Assembly (NCBI GenBank): GCA_021397835.1
Contig: JAJFZO010000447.1
Location: forward strand, 1,054,001 to 1,118,000
From: Moringa oleifera
Lineage: Eukaryota > Streptophyta > Magnoliopsida > Brassicales > Moringaceae
Reading direction: 5' to 3'
DNA: 64,000 nt
A program made the translations under genes and the position numbers. The notes beneath the pieces were generated by a model that saw only the letters and a list, made by a program, of their open reading frames with translations, was not told where the DNA came from and made no database searches. Of this stretch, positions 37,033-52,300 are shown piece after piece. The stretch's first letter is position 1; every line of letters starts with the position of its first letter.

Positions 37033-38274
37033 TTATTCTGTTTCTTCCTCATTATCTCTATCCCTCCTGTAGCTAACCAATTCTCTATCTACCTTGGCTT
37101 TCCTAGGGCTCAACAGTACAAGTTCAGCTAATTTCCTCCTTGCCAAATATAAGTCATTTGGCTCTATCAACTCTCCTTTCCTATAGGCCTCCCTGAGAAA
37201 CACAGTGTGCAGTTTTCCATGATTCCCCCTTGTTGAAATGTAGAATATTCCCTGATGCTGAAGAAGAAAGTCCTTCAATTTCCTGGGTAAATTCATTGCC
37301 ATCCTAAAGTGGGCTATCCTCTCTAGTGTTATCTTCTCCTCCACAGTCAATGACAGCAATTCATGAATGGTTGCTACAGCCCTCTTTTCCATCCTTTTTT
37401 GAGCCTCAATTGACCTCAAATCATACCCAGAAACATCCTCATAAGGTGACCAATAAGGAAGACGCTGCCATTTCCAGACTGCAATCCTATAATACTTACC
37501 TATCTTGAAGCCAGGTGGGAAATTGACAATAAAGGAGAACCTAACGTCCTCAGCATCAATACTCTTTTCTCTATACTCTGTCTCCCTAACTTTCTCTATG
37601 GCGCACACAGCTAAACTAGGATCCCTATCAACAATCTCAATGTACTTATTCCTGGTCTCTTTAGCTTCAACCAACCTGAAAAACTGAGGATATTTGAGTA
37701 TTACCGAGTACTCAAAATCCTCTGGCAAACCGAAGTGAGTCCTAGCTATCCGAACGTGTTCCAGGCGGAGCCGGCCTGTATTCGACATCATGAGGAGTTT
37801 CCTAAGGCGGGTCACCGCAACGAGGATCTGGGCATTCAAGGCATCGTTTTCCTGCTGGATTTGGGCCAATGCCTTCCGGGTCAATCGGCAATAGAGAATT
37901 CGTTGAACTGGGTGCTCGAAAATCTCGAAGACATGAGGAAATTTGAGAAGGAAAGCGCCAGCCTCATGCTGTTTGAAGCCGAGGCTAAGGCGGCGAGCCA
38001 GGTTGTCGAGGCGAGAAATAGGAAGGTGTTGGTTGGGTTGGGAGAGGATCAAGGACTGGAACTTGAGGACTTTGCGGGTTTTCTTCTCAATCTCCATGTA
38101 GTTGTCGTAGCCGTGGTCGCGTACCCTGTCGAGCTTTTTAGGTATGGAGGTAGACTGGGACATGTATTTTGTGGATGTGAAATTGCAGCTTACATTTAAT
38201 GGTACTGACTTTGCTGCCGTCGAGTTCAGCTTATTTTCCAAGACTCTGACGGCGTAAGCCAAGAAGATGACCAT
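37033..38274 (-). CDS. PORR-domain organelle RNA-binding protein
   Basis: Plant organelle RNA recognition (PORR, formerly DUF860) protein. Members bind group II intron RNA in chloroplasts or mitochondria and promote splicing. It is a single uninterrupted exon of 413 codons, a length typical for the family. Residues 1-45 are Ser/Thr/Lys-rich with few acidic residues and probably form an organelle transit peptide. The PORR domain starts near residue 55 ('RDHGYDNYMEIEKKTRKVLKF'-like region). It includes 'LSLGFKQHEAGAFLLKFPHVF', 'RIARTHFGLPEDFEYSVILKYP' and 'NFPPGFKIGKYYRIAVWKWQ'-like segments and ends near 'AVLLSPR'-type sequence. The C-terminal tail is acidic (DRDNEEETE). The ATG at 38274 is the first of the frame. 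I cannot name the exact member (WTF1, WTF9 or RPD1 relatives); mitochondrial or plastid targeting is not decided. Confidence 0.9.
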   Translation of the reverse strand: MVIFLAYAVRVLENKLNSTAAKSVPLNVSCNFTSTKYMSQSTSIPKKLDRVRDHGYDNYMEIEKKTRKVLKFQSLILSQPNQHLPISRLDNLARRLSLGFKQHEAGAFLLKFPHVFEIFEHPVQRILYCRLTRKALAQIQQENDALNAQILVAVTRLRKLLMMSNTGRLRLEHVRIARTHFGLPEDFEYSVILKYPQFFRLVEAKETRNKYIEIVDRDPSLAVCAIEKVRETEYREKSIDAEDVRFSFIVNFPPGFKIGKYYRIAVWKWQRLPYWSPYEDVSGYDLRSIEAQKRMEKRAVATIHELLSLTVEEKITLERIAHFRMAMNLPRKLKDFLLQHQGIFYISTRGNHGKLHTVFLREAYRKGELIEPNDLYLARRKLAELVLLSPRKAKVDRELVSYRRDRDNEEETE

Positions 38275-38464
38275 TTTTGCTGCTTTCTACTTTGTAAGCT
38301 TGTCAGGGTCTAGGGTTTTCTGTAACTGCTGTCTCTCCTCTTCTGAATTTTTCTTATTGCTGCTGCCTCTGAGCTCTTCCGCACTCACCGGCAGGGGAGT
38401 TCACTGGATTACCTTCAATGAATCAAACGGGCCATATGCTGGGTGGATATATTCGATCCATTAA

Positions 38465-39850
38465 AATTTAAATATATTTTAGAAAAATGTCATTTATTTT
38501 TATAAAAAATTGATTATTTAAAAAATGTTCACTTCCTCAAATTACAAACTTCAACTCTTTAATTTAGAATTACATTAAAAATAAATAGTTGTTTTACTCA
38601 GTTAATTGTTTAGATATTTTATTTAGTAAAATTAAAATTTATTATTTTGACTTTTTTTTTTCTATCTTTTCATTTTTCTCATTCATTTAGTAAAGAAACA
38701 ACATTGTACAGATTTATCATTAACATCAATTTTCTCTCTCTAAACAATTTATTTGTACCAAAATTTTGGTTAATCTAATATTATCTATTGATAGAAAATA
38801 TCCAATATTATCTTTTTATTCTTAATTTTATGTTCAAATTTTACTTTCAAAAACTTTTGCTATAAACTTTTCTCTTCCATTTTTTTTAATTTTTTTGGCT
38901 TTTATTAATAATATTTGTCCCAATTGATCTATTAAAATTTATTTAAAATTTAATTTTTGAAAAAAATAAATAACAAGATTCAAAATAAAATAAAATATTT
39001 TATTATTTTTTAAATAAAAATTTCAAAGATCTTAATTTTTTTTATGTTATCAATCAAACACTTATATTTAAAAAATAATAAATGAAACTTTGATTTTAAA
39101 TTAAATTTTATAAAAAATTTAGGAAATTTAAATTAAAAGATTTATAACGAATTTTAACTTAAAATTTTTCATAAATATAAAAAAAAATATTCAAGTTACT
39201 ATCACAAAAAGTTTCATAAATTTTTTAATAATTATACTATTTTTTAAAATTTTAATATTATAAATTTAAAAATATATTTCTTCAGTACATAAAAATTTAT
39301 AAAATTTTTTGTAATTGTAGGTTAAATATGTTTTTATATCTATGAAAATTTTTAGGTTAAAATTAGTAACATTTTTTGATTTAAATATCCAAAATTTTAA
39401 TTTTTTAAAAAAAATTAATATAAAATAAATTAAATAAATTAATATTTAATTTATTATTTTATAAACATGAATATTTGATTGTTAGCATAAGATAAACATT
39501 AAATTTTATAAAACTTTTATTTCTATTTTTATTTTATTTTTAAAAAATAGTAATTAAACCAGCTGGTCAAGTTACAATAATTAATTGGAAGTCACAGTGC
39601 AGTGTAAAATGAGATGTTCGGTCATTGGTGCCACAGACCTTGAAAACTTTTTATCTCAGGATATCTCACTGGCCTGACTCTCAATTTTGAGCCTTAAACA
39701 TTCTTGAATATTTTGATGAGAATCTCAATTTCAAATGTGAAATTAGCATGATGCATCATGTATTATACGCAGTTATTCTTACCATATTTTAAGCATGTGA
39801 GATTCCTCACAAATACAAAGAAATGAAAAGCAAAAAAAAAAATGGTGACC
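38465..39850. other. AT-rich intergenic DNA
   Basis: Extremely AT-rich, dominated by A/T homopolymer runs; no gene, RNA or named repeat seen. The PORR promoter lies at the left edge and the ALDH 3' end at the right edge. Confidence 0.5.
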
Positions 39851-43112
<3,262 letters not shown>

Positions 43113-44360
43113 TGTCGGTGATAGTATTGCACGACAACTGTTTGAGATATAGAAAATATATAGGCACGAATTGGAAGAAAAGAGGAAGAGGACAAAAGAG
43201 AATCAGAAAAGAGAAACCCGATGAGATACCTAGAAAGCAACGACGTATGGGCATGTCACTATTGTTCATCTAGCACATACATGCATGCATGTGAAAGGAG
43301 AGTTGCTCGTAAATAGAGGGGATGCATTTGTGATTGCAAGAGAGTCGGAGTTACCCGAGTAAAGAAGACACAGGGTTTGAATATGAGAAGGAGAGGTGGG
43401 TTCGGCGGGTCCTGTAAGGGCAAGGATATGCGAAGGGTCCGCTTATTACTGTAGCGCCGACGACACTGCAAGAAAGGAGGAAATATCAATGGGATGGGTG
43501 CAATATTATAGGTTAATTAACAAAGAAATTGTATTATTGTCGTTGAATATTCAAGCTTAAAGCGATCACGCAACCATTATGACTTAGAAATTGCCAACTA
43601 ATGTTCTGAAAATAAGACGTCATGACACTGATCATGATGGAAGGGTGCTTGAACAGTGATGAGACAGATTTCAAGATTTCGAATATGAAATGCTTGCACA
43701 TGGTCGGATTGGAAGATTTTTATCTTTTCAAAGGAGTACTAAACCAGATTACACAAGAAATAAATTAAAATATAAAAATTATTAAAATAAATAATTAGAA
43801 AGTAAAAATTCTTTTAATGCTTAATTTGGAAAAAAAAAAAACAGAAATCTCATGATAAAATTACCAACAACATCCCTCTATGAATAAACATTAACTAAGA
43901 CAATTACACTGCTTAAATTAATAGTTCCTGGACCTACCCAATTGGAGCAACTGCTATAGTAGCCTACTGGTAGTTTTCAGAAGGCAATTCCCCAATGATT
44001 TAAATAAAACAATATAATTAAGATAAGTAATTGTTGGATATTATAATAAGAACAAATCAAATGTATTTTTAGTATATAAAATAATTAAGATAAGATATAT
44101 TTTCTTCTAATAAATTAAGATGAATGAACTATATTTCCAGAATACATAATAAATTGGCGATTGTTAATATATAATCTGGTCTAAAGCTATCTATTTTTTC
44201 AAATTTAAATGAGCATCAATAATTTTGTCAACTAATATATTAATTATTTTCTTTTATCTTTTCAAATCTTATAATTTGAAAATCGCAAGCAGTGCGCATG
44301 CGAAGCTTAGCAAAGAGGAGAAGCGGCTACCTGAAGTCTCGCGAGAGCTCAGTGGAGAGG
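43113..44360. other. ALDH promoter region and AT-rich spacer
   Basis: The first few hundred bases (to about 43500) are GC-richer and are probably the ALDH promoter and leader. The rest is AT-rich without a recognised gene. Confidence 0.4.
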
Positions 44361-44366
44361 CTTCTC

Positions 44367-44595
44367 ATCATATAAACACACCTACATGTACAGAGAGAGA
44401 GAAAAGAAGAAAGAGAGAGAGAAAAGCAGAGGGAGGAAGCTATGAATTACTAGGAAGGGGAAGAGAAAAATGCGAAGCGTAGAGGGAAGGCGACGCATGC
44501 TCAGTAGGCGGGCTATTTCTGCATTACAGGGCTGGTATCTGTTCTATCAGCAAGTCGTACGAGGCCACCACCGCAATTATTGAAGCCTTTGTAAG
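44367..44595 (+). other. Candidate short transcription unit with a 38-codon ORF
   Basis: A TATA-like tcatataaac (about 44367-44376) is followed by a GA-rich leader, an ATG at 44470 in a purine context, a 38-codon Arg-rich frame ending at TGA 44584-44586 ('MRSVEGRRRMLSRRAIS' at its start), and a good donor-like TTTGTAAGTC at about 44589-44598. The block is clearly GC-richer than its surroundings. I recognise no family. It may be a small peptide gene, the first exon of a non-coding RNA, or a chance arrangement. Confidence 0.3.
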
Positions 44596-45600
44596 TCAAA
44601 CAACGCACTGGCACTGAATGCAGCTTTCCAATGTTTATCCAATCTTGGCATTTTAATTCTTAAAACCAGTGCTAGTATTATTGAGGAAAATTTTTTAAAG
44701 AAACTTTCGTACAACTTTAAGGGCCAAAATGTCCCACATGTTTGAGTTTTTAATTTTTTTTTTAAATTTGTGATCTAAATTGCCCTCATTTCTTTAATTA
44801 AATTACAAATTTACCTTTAATTTGAAAGGCAGATAAACCTCACTTTCTCTTTAGTGGCTTGAATTTTCAGTCTATTTTCATTTTTTCATTTTCATTGTCT
44901 TTGCATTATTTGAGGTATATATATATATATTTTTTTTTTTTATTCATAGTTTTTTTTTGAAGCAACACCAATCTTTGTAAATTATTTATTTTTATTTTTA
45001 TTAAAATTTTTAAATTTTATTTATTTTTAAAATAAATTTTTAAAATTTATTTATTTTTCAGACGGATTTTAAGCATAATGTTGTTTATGTCATGACATCT
45101 GTTTGGGTTTTAATTTTTTGAGAGTTTAAATCTATAAATAAGAAATATTTTCATTGAAGGATATGTTCGCATTAAAGAATATAACTGATGTTGTACTTTT
45201 TACGCACCAAATAATATAACTTATATTGCACCATCATACTTTATTATCTCGCATGATTGTTGGTTATATTCATATCATTTTTGGATTATTTTCATACTAT
45301 TTTGATAAATTATTTTGACACTAAAATTTTAGTTCATAATTGCTGCATCATTATCGCAATACGTTTCGTACTTTTAGTAGATATGAAATTACATCATTTG
45401 TTATCACTTTCGCATCATTTAGAGTTAGATTTTATTTTATTTTTGTCATTTTGTTACAGTCTACCGTACTATTTATTATCATGTTTTTCCATCATTTAAA
45501 CATAAATTAGTGTGTTTTTGCACTATATGTATGAATTGCTTTGGATATATATATTTTTTAATCCTTTGACAATCTTTATAATGCGTAGCTAGCATCACTG
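44596..45600. other. AT-rich region with scattered 'gca(c/t)cat' repeats
   Basis: No gene seen. A (TA)n plus T-run lies near 44914-44942. From about 45190 onward, short imperfect units related to 'ttcgcatcattt' appear and recur through to about 47110. Confidence 0.4.
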
Positions 45601-46860
45601 TCGAAAGCTTTCAAGTTTGATAAGATGAAGATAATAAAATTTTATGACATCGATGTGCAATCAACAATTAAGTTAGTGTTTGAAGGATTAAGAGACATTG
45701 GCCAAATGAGAAACCTGTTTAAGACCATTGTTTTCGGTCATTTCTTCGAGCTGCCCCCTCTAACATTTAGTGCATAGACAATTAACAATATGTTAGTGTG
45801 TGTAAAGAAACAACCCAAAACTGATTGCTTAATGTTCGTGCTTAGGTCACATAAGGTCACATTGAGTACCACTAAGTTTTACCTTATCACTAATTTGAGG
45901 TTTAACGACTTGCTAGAGAGTGCAACAGTTTAGTGCAAGAATCTAACATTCTTGGGAGATATTTTAGTGGACAAGACAAGTTAAACAAGAATTCTGTGAA
46001 GGTCAAGTTGCAGGGATAAGTGTTTGAATACCTACAAGATGTAATGAAGCTTAGCTTGATTGTACATGTTGCATGGTTGGTTGATGGGATATAATGAGCA
46101 ATAACTTATCCCTGCATAACACATGCATTAGTGGATGACCTGAATCAGTTTAACAGCTTTTCTTAGGGGACTGTACTCTTCATGGACTCTCTAGCACAGT
46201 TCAGGGTAGTTGTTGCATATCGTAAATGCAAGAGTTAGAGGTCTTACAATCTCCATGGTTTTGCATAGGTTTTGTAAGTAAGTAAACAATTTTCATGCTA
46301 TTTTTTATTTTGTTTGTTAATAATTTGAATTGAATTTGCTTAACACATTTTATATTTTTCAAATGACAAACATTTGCTTTTAAGGTGATTCCCAATTTGG
46401 AAAAGACTTTGACAAATAAAGTGTTATCTAATGCGATGCCATGGTTTCTTTATTGATCTTTTACTTTGATGCCAAGAGACAATTCAATGAGGTTAACTTT
46501 TACCAAATTAGTAAGTATTGACATTTTATAACTTTAACTTTTTTAAAATATTTCACTTGGCTTATAATAGCATGCTAACTTTGACAAATGCATGATGGGT
46601 ACCTTGTCCCCTTAGCGCTTGATATCGAGGCTCCATACTTTCAGGAGGTTTAGATTACCATCCTCCCTATATATGTGGAGTTAAAGGTTCAACCTTAACT
46701 TAATGATGAAGTAAATTTTTTTACTGCGCTTATTTTTTATTCTAGAGGGCAAAGCAGATTTTCATTCTAATGAGAGGCCAGCTGAAGTTGAAGTTAATGA
46801 GGGTATAAGAAAACTAGAACAACTAAAAAGCGAAAGGAGAACAACGAGGTATTTCTACTT
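45600..46860 (+). mobile_element. DUF1985 (Ulp1/MULE-type) transposon fragment, decayed
   Basis: The plus-strand translation contains a DUF1985-like stretch: 'LRDIGQMRNLFKTIVFGHF', 'ELPPLTFSA', then after a stop 'INNMLVCVKKQPK' and 'KFYLITNLRF'. Farther on come pieces similar to the rest of the DUF1985 module ('GTVLFMDSLAQF', 'SYNLHGFA'). In plants this domain sits N-terminal to a Ulp1-like (C48) cysteine protease in genes carried by Mutator-like transposons. Here stops and frameshifts are frequent, the protease part was not found, and terminal inverted repeats were not recognised. The fragment ends at about 46860 in an A-rich, Lys/Glu-coding segment. Confidence 0.6.
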
Positions 46861-47570
46861 TACCTTACACTTTCTATCTATTTAGTATACACTTTTCGCA
46901 TCATTTGTAATTATACTATTCTATCATTAATTCACTGTGTCGCACCATTTAGTTCACACTATTAGTTCACACTTTCGCATGAATCATATCCATACTTGTT
47001 AAAACTTACTTTCGCATCATTTATGTACAATATGGCACCCTTTATTAACACTTTTGCACCAATTATTCACACATTTGCACCATTTATAAATATATTAGTT
47101 AGTTGTTTTTACATTGTGTCATGTTTTAAAGTGGCAAGACAAAGGTTGAGGAGGTGAGGGAGAAGGATGATACAGAAGATAAATACGGAAATAGAAGCTT
47201 GAGGCAAGTGATGAATATATGTTGGTGATTAATATAAATAACTAATGAGGATAATCGATATAGATCATTGAGATGTATACTTCAAATGGGCAATCGATAT
47301 AGGTGATGCATATGAGTAATGTGTAGGTGATTGAATATACCAATAAATGAACAAACATTAAAAAAGTTCATTTAATATGTCATTGTGATAGCTATATGGA
47401 CGAATAAGTGTATACTTAGTTGATAAAAAAAAAAGAGTGATGTCTTTTACTTCATGTAAAGGTTGATATATCTCTTATTAAATTTGACATAATTTCATAT
47501 TAAGTTAATGTAAAGATTGACATATTTCATGTTAAAGTTGACATAAATTTATTTTAAGGTTTACAAATTT

Positions 47571-47705
47571 TACGTTATGCTATAATGTTATTTTCGTGTA
47601 ATCTTTATATTTGATATTTTCGTGTTAAAATTAACATAATTTTATGTTATGCTATAATATTGTTTTCGTATAACCTTTACATGTGATACTTTTAAAATTG
47701 ATACA
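47571..47705. repeat. 72-bp imperfect tandem repeat, two copies
   Basis: Copy one (47571-47642) and copy two (47643-47705) share 'gttatgctataatatt'-like and 'cgt(g)taa.cttta.at.tgata' blocks. Flanking DNA (47455-47570) carries looser copies of 'gttaaagttgacata'. Together they form a small AT-rich minisatellite. Confidence 0.6.
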
Positions 47706-48402
47706 ATTTTGTAAATTTTAATATATTTCTTGTTAAAGTGTATCAACTTTAACGTAAATATGTTAACCTTTTCAAGAAACTGATAAGAAATATCATTTAA
47801 CTTTTTAATCAATCAAATACAGATTTGTTTGTTTATACAATTATTATAATAATATTATTATAAATATATTTATTTTTATATAAAATTTTTAAAAATATAT
47901 AAAAAAATATTAAAAAACATGAGTATTACATGAGAGGGAAAAAAATTTAAAAAAACAAAAATACCCCTTATAAATTTAATAAACCTAAGTAAATAACTTT
48001 TGTTAAGATGAATCATGCCAGTTTACGCGCCAACCGGCCACGTGCCGGCTCTAGCCATTACCATATTATCCCATATCAGAACAGAATAAAAATAATTATT
48101 TTTTATTTTTTTTAAGATTCGGAAGGCACAACACCATGCTTGCTTCCCTGTGCAAAAGGATGGCTACTATTTGCTATTTGCCTCGCAGAAAAGAAAGATG
48201 GAGCATCGTTATGGGAGCGGGTCCCAGTGGGTGCCTCAAAGAACCGAAGAAGCTTGTAATACTAACCATCTAAACAGATCCAATTTTTTGGTCAAGGAAG
48301 TCCTGTTTGTTAAAACTTAAAGGGCAATAAGATGCCCTAGGGGACAGCAGCACGGAGACCATTCAACAGACAGGGGCAAAGAAGAAGAAAGAAGACACGA
48401 AG
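47706..48402 (+). other. Upstream region of the Ser-rich protein gene
   Basis: No gene. AT-rich to about 48000, then GC-richer. A CACGTG core occurs at about 48040 (ggccacgtgccgg), and a purine-rich leader (48370-48402) precedes the ATG. It is probably the promoter and 5' untranslated region of the next gene. Confidence 0.4.
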
Positions 48403-49338
48403 ATGCTTCCACTAAAGCTGGTACGCTCTCTGGTTCTAGGAGAAACCCTCAACAACAATCCTTTCCTTCTTTCACACAGTGATCATCATCACAGTGATGA
48501 GGAAAATGCTTTAACTCATGTCCATCAAAACCCACCCTCAGCAACCATGACGGAATCCAGAAAATCAACAAGCAGAATCAAAACTAACAAAAGAAGCCCA
48601 AAAACAAAGATCCCATTGCTCTTCTTCCTCCCGACAAGAGAGCTTGTCGCTGACACATACAGACTAGCCACAATAGCTAGGGACATGGGCATGGACTTAT
48701 ACCCAACGCCGTCTCTCTCCCACATTATATTCTCCTATCCATCGTCCATATCATCATCGTCATCAGCGTCAGTATCGCCGTCGTCATTATCATACCCATC
48801 ATCATGCTCATCGCTATCCTTATCATCATCATTGTCATGGTCTCTACCAAACGATGCTGTTATGCTCACTTTCCCTTCACTATCCGCCTCCTCTCTATCC
48901 CACCTTCGCTCCTTTGTTTCACTCTCAAAAGGTCTTTTCAAGCTGGTGTTTATAACCACAGATAAAACCTCTAAAGAAGCAGAACTTGAGAGTTCTGGCA
49001 GCAATTGGAATTGCTGCTCTATTTCGCTGTTTTCACGGTTAACTGGTGACCGAATCGATTCAATGGAGGCATTCTCTCGGGCTCTGGCAGGAGTGGGATG
49101 GACCCTCTTCAAGACCAAGAAAAATGTATCTCCGGATTCCGTTAACAGCGCGTTTCGTGGCGGAAATTCATTTTCTTTGTTCAGGAAAGTTGATTCTGGT
49201 CGGGTAAGGGCGAGGAGGGGAAATGGCGAGTGTAGGATAAGGGAGCTGAGGTTGCCAGAACTGGATTTCAGAAATGCCCCATTGAGGATTTTGCAGTATG
49301 TGGTTCTGATGACTGATGATGTATTCTTTCTTGCATAA
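48403..49338 (+). CDS. Uncharacterised plant protein with Ser-rich low-complexity segment
   Basis: An uninterrupted 311-codon frame with codon use and composition of a real plant gene. The N-terminus 'MLPLKLVRSLVLGE' is followed by a His/Asp patch (SDHHHSDEE), a basic Lys/Arg/Ser segment (about residues 50-70), a possible domain starting 'FLPTRELVADTYRLATIARD', a Ser/Pro run at about 110-150 encoded largely by tcn/agy repeats, and a C-terminal block 'LRLPELDFRNAPLRILQYV' ending 'LMTDDVFFLA'. I believe this C-terminal block is conserved in a plant-only family of unknown function, but I cannot name it. No membrane segment or signal peptide is evident. A consensus donor-like ATAG/GTATGTG follows the stop at once, suggesting an intron in the 3' untranslated region. 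The opposite-strand Asp-rich frame is a shadow of the Ser run. Confidence 0.75.
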   Translation: MLPLKLVRSLVLGETLNNNPFLLSHSDHHHSDEENALTHVHQNPPSATMTESRKSTSRIKTNKRSPKTKIPLLFFLPTRELVADTYRLATIARDMGMDLYPTPSLSHIIFSYPSSISSSSSASVSPSSLSYPSSCSSLSLSSSLSWSLPNDAVMLTFPSLSASSLSHLRSFVSLSKGLFKLVFITTDKTSKEAELESSGSNWNCCSISLFSRLTGDRIDSMEAFSRALAGVGWTLFKTKKNVSPDSVNSAFRGGNSFSLFRKVDSGRVRARRGNGECRIRELRLPELDFRNAPLRILQYVVLMTDDVFFLA

Positions 49339-52300
49339 ATAGGTATGTGTTTGATTCGCTTCTTGCTGTCCTGGTTTTATTTATCAATGTTTTTTTAGAT
49401 TGCCTTGGGCAGGGAATTTTATGAATCTTGTGAACAGAAATCTCTAGTGGTCTAGGTCTTTTTTTTTTTTAACAACAAAAAATAAAATTATGCCTTTCTT
49501 CTGCTTTATATTATGTCTCAATATGGAAATTTTGAGAATAAAATATGATGCCTAACAGTCAAAAGCTCCAAAATTGAGAATTAGTGCATCAGTAGGTGCA
49601 GTTTGCATTGCTGTATTCACAGAAGTAGAACCTTCAATTGTTAATGTGAGATGATCTATCATAAAAATGAGTGATAAACTAAGTTTTGCGTGACAGCTTA
49701 TTTCTGGAAGTGGAAGTACTGAAGCTTGGTAGCAAAAATTGGTGTTCTTTGCACATGTTTGTGCATTAATATTGAAAGTTGAATGGGCTGAGATTTTAGG
49801 ATTTTAACGAAACAGCAAGCTGTAATGCTCAAATGGCCATACCTTTGTTTCATGGTATTACATAAAAATGGAGGGAAGGAGTCAATGAGGTGTTGTATTG
49901 ACAGGAAGAAGTTGAATTGTTATATTGAGGTTTTTTACTGCCTAAGGGCAAGGCACTGGGAACTTTTACAAGGCCAAACAAAGAAGCTCCTTGGTGTCAT
50001 GGATTTACTTCAATGTAACATTACATGGAAAAGCACCTGGTGTTGGTGCTTGGAGCATCCTAGACTTGAGGGGCAACTTATTCTACTTGCAGAAGTTGAT
50101 GATTATATATTCATGTATGCGGCGGGCATGTTTTCTAATGACAAGGTCATACGTAGTTGAAATTTATTGCTTTCTTGTTTTACAAACAAACAAATAGGAA
50201 ACTAACTCTGCTTTCTGGAAAATGGATATGAACTTGCTGTGACCACATGTAGTCCGACATTATTTTCTCACAGCCATAACAATTACAATATCCTTCCTTC
50301 ATTTTCTCCTTCTTGTAGTCATTAGTTCATGTCCTCTGTTGCTTTGCTAAATAATGGAAGGGTTTATTCATACAGCTGGAATATTAACATGAATGGTAGA
50401 AGTGGAAATCGGGGCTGTTTTATGCTTCCCCAACGCGGTAAGACTTAAGATATCATGAATGGTTGTTTGCCCTTCCCCAAAATTGGTGGATCCTTTTAGA
50501 ACAAAAGTTACTGATCTCCTATTCCTTTCCATTTGCTGACTTTATAAGTTGGGTTGTCTCTTTGGAGAGGTGGTGTAGACTTTATTCTCGCCAGGCAATG
50601 AGGGAGTCATTAAATCTTCAGCTGGGTTATTCCCACTGGATTTTAGGGATGTCTTCATTGGTATTTTGGCCAATGATTCCGGGAAGACTTACCTAGCATT
50701 GGACCAAACAATTATGGCTGATGTTTAGCAAAGAGATTGCATTTTCTACTCAAGAATTTCTATCTAAATTTTACCAACGAGAATGGTTTTCATCTAGGAT
50801 TATTCATGACTTGGTGCTTAGACTCCTTATCCATCATCTTTGTGAATCCTTAATAAATTATTGGCTACTAAATGAAGCTTATAATCAAGAATGAACGGAA
50901 AGCATAATTTTGGGTGATAGTTCGTCAGTATCTAGGCTTCTAGGGGATGTCATGCAGATGATATCACTTAAGATCTTTAAAGTCACATTTTCATTAGAAG
51001 TTCCAGTAACATTGCAAATGGCTTGTGGCTCTGGGACTTGTGAAATATGCATTATCCTCATAAATGATAATGCACTGGAATTACTACTCCCAAGTTCGAC
51101 ATAGCAAATTCATTTGGAGCAGGCTTATTATCTGCAAGGCTCCCCATTTTTGACTGTCAAAATAGAATTTACTCCTCAAAGAAATGAGTGATGGCAGTTT
51201 TGATATTAACCGTTTAGCATATGGCTCACTTATATGCATCTCTAGTCTCACGTGAGATGTGGGTTACTTTTGCTCAGAAATAGATTGACTGTTAAAACAC
51301 ATGGAGGGTCATGATTAAGCTATTCTCCTAAGAGAGAAAGGGCTTACTGCTACAATATTTGAGAATGAAGAACTATCATGGTTTCCAGTTTAGAGAAATC
51401 CAAAATGTTGGAGATAATTGGAATTCAAAAGGATTGAGATACATGTATTTGTATTTTAAATTTAGTTTAAATGGCTTTGATGCAGGTATAGGGCAAGGGA
51501 TTTTACTTAATACATGTAGTAATTCATAATTATAAACTTTTGTGTAAAATTCTCTTTTTTCTCATATACATCAAGTTGATGAATTTGGATATCAATATAA
51601 ATTCTCATTCAAGTTTTAAACTAGCTAGTTTTGAATCCATGCAATGCATGGAATAGTGTTATTATAGAAATTTAGATTTATTACCTAAAATCTTTAGTTG
51701 AAACTCAAACAATAAGTACAAGATCTGATCATGAACCTTTGAAACATATAAAGGGAAAAAAAAAATATAAAGATCCTATTACTCTTGAGTCAAAAAGAAT
51801 CTAGAAACCATGAGAAAAATAAAGAAATTATTCATAAGTCAACAGGACATGCAAGTGAAGAAAGCTTTGTAAAACAGACTAAAAGGTCAACTAATTTAGC
51901 CATCCATTAGTCAGCTTATCAGGCTTTACTTGAAATTGTTTCTGGCAGAGTTATTTCTTTTGCAATTACCAGAGTTGCTGGGAAAGTATTTAATTGTCTG
52001 TTCTTAATACATTTACAACTTCTTACTCCCATGAGGTTGTTTTAGTAATAAGGGATGGACTAACAAGGGATAAGGTATTGGGTTTGAGTCGTTGGGACAA
52101 TACTTTTAAAAAAATGAAAACCCATGCTGTTCTTGTGGAGTCAAAAGCTGTCTCCCCGAGTTTGTGGTACAGAGGTGGATACACAAAGTGGCTTTGCTTT
52201 GGATGGGTTCTCAGTTTTCAAAAAGAAAAAACATTTAACTTCTGCAATTGTCTTTTTCATTTTGAGTTATAGTTGCCTCTTGTTATATTCGGTTTCTCAG

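Noticed and set aside
37735..38199. 154-codon plus-strand frame
   Set aside because: Antisense shadow of the PORR gene.
48735..49118. Asp/Glu-rich 127-codon minus-strand frame
   Set aside because: It is the antisense of the Ser-rich repeat in the plus-strand gene.
49825..50160. 111-codon plus-strand frame
   Set aside because: No recognisable domain and no promoter or splice support; overlaps a different frame of similar quality.
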